DNA from: Mucilaginibacter tolerans
Lineage (GTDB): Bacteria; Bacteroidota; Bacteroidia; Sphingobacteriales; Sphingobacteriaceae
Reading direction: 5' to 3'
Assembly (NCBI RefSeq): GCF_030519375.1
Contig: NZ_JAUMKB010000001.1
Span: 124,001-188,000, forward strand
Length of the DNA: 64,000 nt
Shown in pieces: positions 62,533-64,000 of the stretch. Both the position numbers and the translations under genes were made by a program. Positions within the stretch are counted from its first letter, which is position 1. The number at the start of each line of letters is the position of its first letter. The notes under the pieces were generated by a model. It was not told where the DNA came from. It made no database searches and was given only the letters and a program-made list of their open reading frames with translations.

Positions 62533-63615
62533 ATGAAAAAAGCCAGTGTAAGAATAAAAGATATTGCCCTAAAGGCGGGTGTATCTACCGGTACGGTGGA
62601 CCGTGTGCTGCATAATCGCGGTCGCGTGGCTCCTGATGTGGAGAAGCGCGTATTGGACATATTAGCTGAAGTAAACTATCAGCCAAATCTTATTGCCCGG
62701 GCGTTGGGATCAAAAAAAGTATACCGTATTGCAGCACTTGTCCCCGACCCTGCATGTGATTTCTATTGGCGCCAACCACAACAAGGAATCGAAAAGGCTG
62801 AAGCCGGCCTAAAACAATATGGGGTACATGTAAACCAATACATCTTTAATCCATATGATGTATCGTCGTTTATTGAACAAGCCAAAAAAATAACTGAAGC
62901 CGGCCCTGACGGTATATTCCTTTCGCCTATTTTTTATCATGACACCCTGCCATTCTTTATAGAGTGGAAGAATAAGGATATTCCATTCGTACTGTTCAAT
63001 ACCCATATTGCTGAATCGGGGGCATTAAGTTATGTGGGACAGGATTCATACCAGAGCGGTTTATTGGCTGGTAAACTTATTCATTACGGGCAACCGCAGC
63101 CATGCTCCATATTGATACTTCATATTGATGAGGAAATAAAGAATGCCGCCCACCTGGCAAAAAAAGAGGAAGGCATACGCGACTATTATAAAGAAAACGA
63201 TCCTGAGCAAGCTTATAAGATAATCACAGCAGAGTTAAGTCACCCTGATCAGCCAGGATTTGCTGAACATCTGTACCGGATTATTGACAGTGAGCCGTAT
63301 CTGCGGGGTATTTATGTCACTACATCTAAATCTTATGAAATAGCGGCTTGTCTTGCTCAGAGAAAAATAAATCGTATCAAACTGGTTGGTTATGATCTGC
63401 TTCCAGAAAACATAAATCATCTGAACAGCGGCGGCATCAGTTTCCTGATTAACCAAAACCCCAAAGGGCAGGGTTATTGGGGTATCCAACAATTAGTGAA
63501 CCACCTTGTGTTTAAAAAAGAAGTCTCTGCGCTGAAATATCTTCCGCTCGATATAGTGACTAAAGAAAATGCATCCTACTATATCAGCGATGAACTAATT
63601 CATAACGATCATTAA
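62533..63615 (+). CDS. LacI family transcriptional regulator
   Basis: A 360-residue protein with the LacI HTH at about 5-55 (RIKDIALKAGVSTGTVDRVL, then NYQPNLIARAL) and a periplasmic-binding-like sensing domain (DPACDFYWRQPQQGIEKAE, NTHIAESGALSYVGQDSYQS). This subgroup often responds to sugars such as xylose or ribose. No sugar-use genes adjoin in the window, so the targets are unknown. Confidence 0.92.
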   Translation: MKKASVRIKDIALKAGVSTGTVDRVLHNRGRVAPDVEKRVLDILAEVNYQPNLIARALGSKKVYRIAALVPDPACDFYWRQPQQGIEKAEAGLKQYGVHVNQYIFNPYDVSSFIEQAKKITEAGPDGIFLSPIFYHDTLPFFIEWKNKDIPFVLFNTHIAESGALSYVGQDSYQSGLLAGKLIHYGQPQPCSILILHIDEEIKNAAHLAKKEEGIRDYYKENDPEQAYKIITAELSHPDQPGFAEHLYRIIDSEPYLRGIYVTTSKSYEIAACLAQRKINRIKLVGYDLLPENINHLNSGGISFLINQNPKGQGYWGIQQLVNHLVFKKEVSALKYLPLDIVTKENASYYISDELIHNDH

Positions 63616-63625
63616 CAGAGCGCAT

Positions 63626-63655
63626 AAAAAAAACCGGATGCTCAAGAGCACCCGG
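63626..63655 (-). terminator. Terminator of the Rieske protein gene
   Basis: On the minus strand CCGGGTGCTC and GAGCATCCGG form a 10-bp stem (one mismatch) followed by eight T (63626-63633). Confidence 0.75.
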
Positions 63656-63685
63656 CCATTCCACAAATCAATCCAAACAAAAATA

Positions 63686-64000
63686 TTATGCTGAAACGGT
63701 TAATGTACTTCCGCTGATCGTTACGGTATATTTTTGCAAAGGCAAAGCTGCGGGGCCTTGCACTACTGCACCTGTTTTACTAAACTCGCTGCCATGGGCC
63801 GGACAAATAAATATACCCTGACCAGCATTATATCCTATGCTATTACCCTGATGGGTGCAGGCTACCTGTACAGCCGTGAATGCTGCAGCGGTATTCCCGT
63901 CTGCGATTCGCACTAAAATAACCCCATCCTGCGTAGTTGAGTCTCCTATATTCGGCAGCTGGCTACTCAAATCAACGTTGAATAAGTTTCCAGTACCCTT
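63686..64000 (-). CDS. Rieske [2Fe-2S] protein, C-terminal part (runs off the window)
   Basis: The minus frame is open from 64000 to the stop at 63686 (104 residues seen). It has both Rieske cluster boxes, CTHQGNSIGY and CPAHGSEFS (Cys-His and Cys-His), with beta strands on either side and the closing YTVTISGSTLTVSA. The upstream frame reads GTGNLFNVDLSSQLPNIG and has no start in view, so the 5' end is outside. It may be an arsenite-oxidase- or QcrA-like small Rieske protein; the missing end prevents choice. Confidence 0.9.
   Translation of the reverse strand, partial: KGTGNLFNVDLSSQLPNIGDSTTQDGVILVRIADGNTAAAFTAVQVACTHQGNSIGYNAGQGIFICPAHGSEFSKTGAVVQGPAALPLQKYTVTISGSTLTVSA

Overview
The window looks like chromosomal DNA of a Bacteroidota bacterium, most likely family Sphingobacteriaceae and close to Mucilaginibacter or Pedobacter. 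The case rests on many exported proteins whose signal peptides end in a short AQ/SQ site, lipoproteins with a SCKK-type lipobox, promoters of the TTTG-N19-TAnnTTTG kind, tRNA genes without an encoded CCA, and families typical of the phylum (DUF4468, DUF2147, DUF5695, YCF48-like, propeller-type hybrid kinases, secreted glycoside hydrolases). No ribosomal RNA, CRISPR array or intact insertion sequence was seen. The genus is an inference.

Layout. 1-9.3 kb: the N-terminal part of a secreted S41 peptidase, a multi-PAS signalling protein that stops after its histidine box, a CPA1 Na+/H+ antiporter, a small lipoprotein, DUF4180, an Omp85-like barrel, and a SatD-DUF3307 pair behind two inverted repeats. 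9.3-19 kb: an AhpD-like protein, two small enzymes or folds, an AraC regulator, an exported chorismate mutase, a PpnP-type nucleoside phosphorylase, a 1,384-residue hybrid kinase, and small membrane proteins. Two families of dispersed intergenic repeats occur here. 19.2-22.7 kb: a small gene pair with a truncated second copy, a TetR regulator with an SDR enzyme, and a RES-Xre toxin-antitoxin module.

22.8-32.4 kb is the accessory core. I read it as a decayed prophage: a truncated terminase small subunit, three broken virion-protein fragments, a holin-like gene, a beta-helix protein, an endolysin whose start codon has become ACG, and a lysis-region gene cut by an in-frame TAG. Two lipocalin-like lipoproteins, a broken TPR lipoprotein, a signal peptidase I and a TPR/membrane gene pair are interspersed. 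It ends beside two tRNA-Leu genes, at their 3' ends.

34.4-46.9 kb lies between tRNA-Lys and a second copy of the sequence that follows that tRNA. It holds a histidine kinase, a GH42-GH2-GH29 operon for beta-galactosyl and alpha-fucosyl residues, an AraC regulator and two redox enzymes (MDR, old yellow enzyme). No integrase is visible, so calling it an island is tentative.

47-64 kb: methionine aminopeptidase, a lone receiver protein, tandem SRPBCC proteins, a DUF5695 protein beside a GDSL lipoprotein, small lipoproteins, tRNA-Gln, a universal stress protein, an OmpA-like lipoprotein, a LacI regulator and a partial Rieske protein. The best candidates for new biology are the SatD-DUF3307 pair (a cyclase-like fold with both metal aspartates plus a helix-turn-helix), the duplicated phage-fragment/lipocalin cassette, and the class of self-complementary low-complexity spacers at gene ends.
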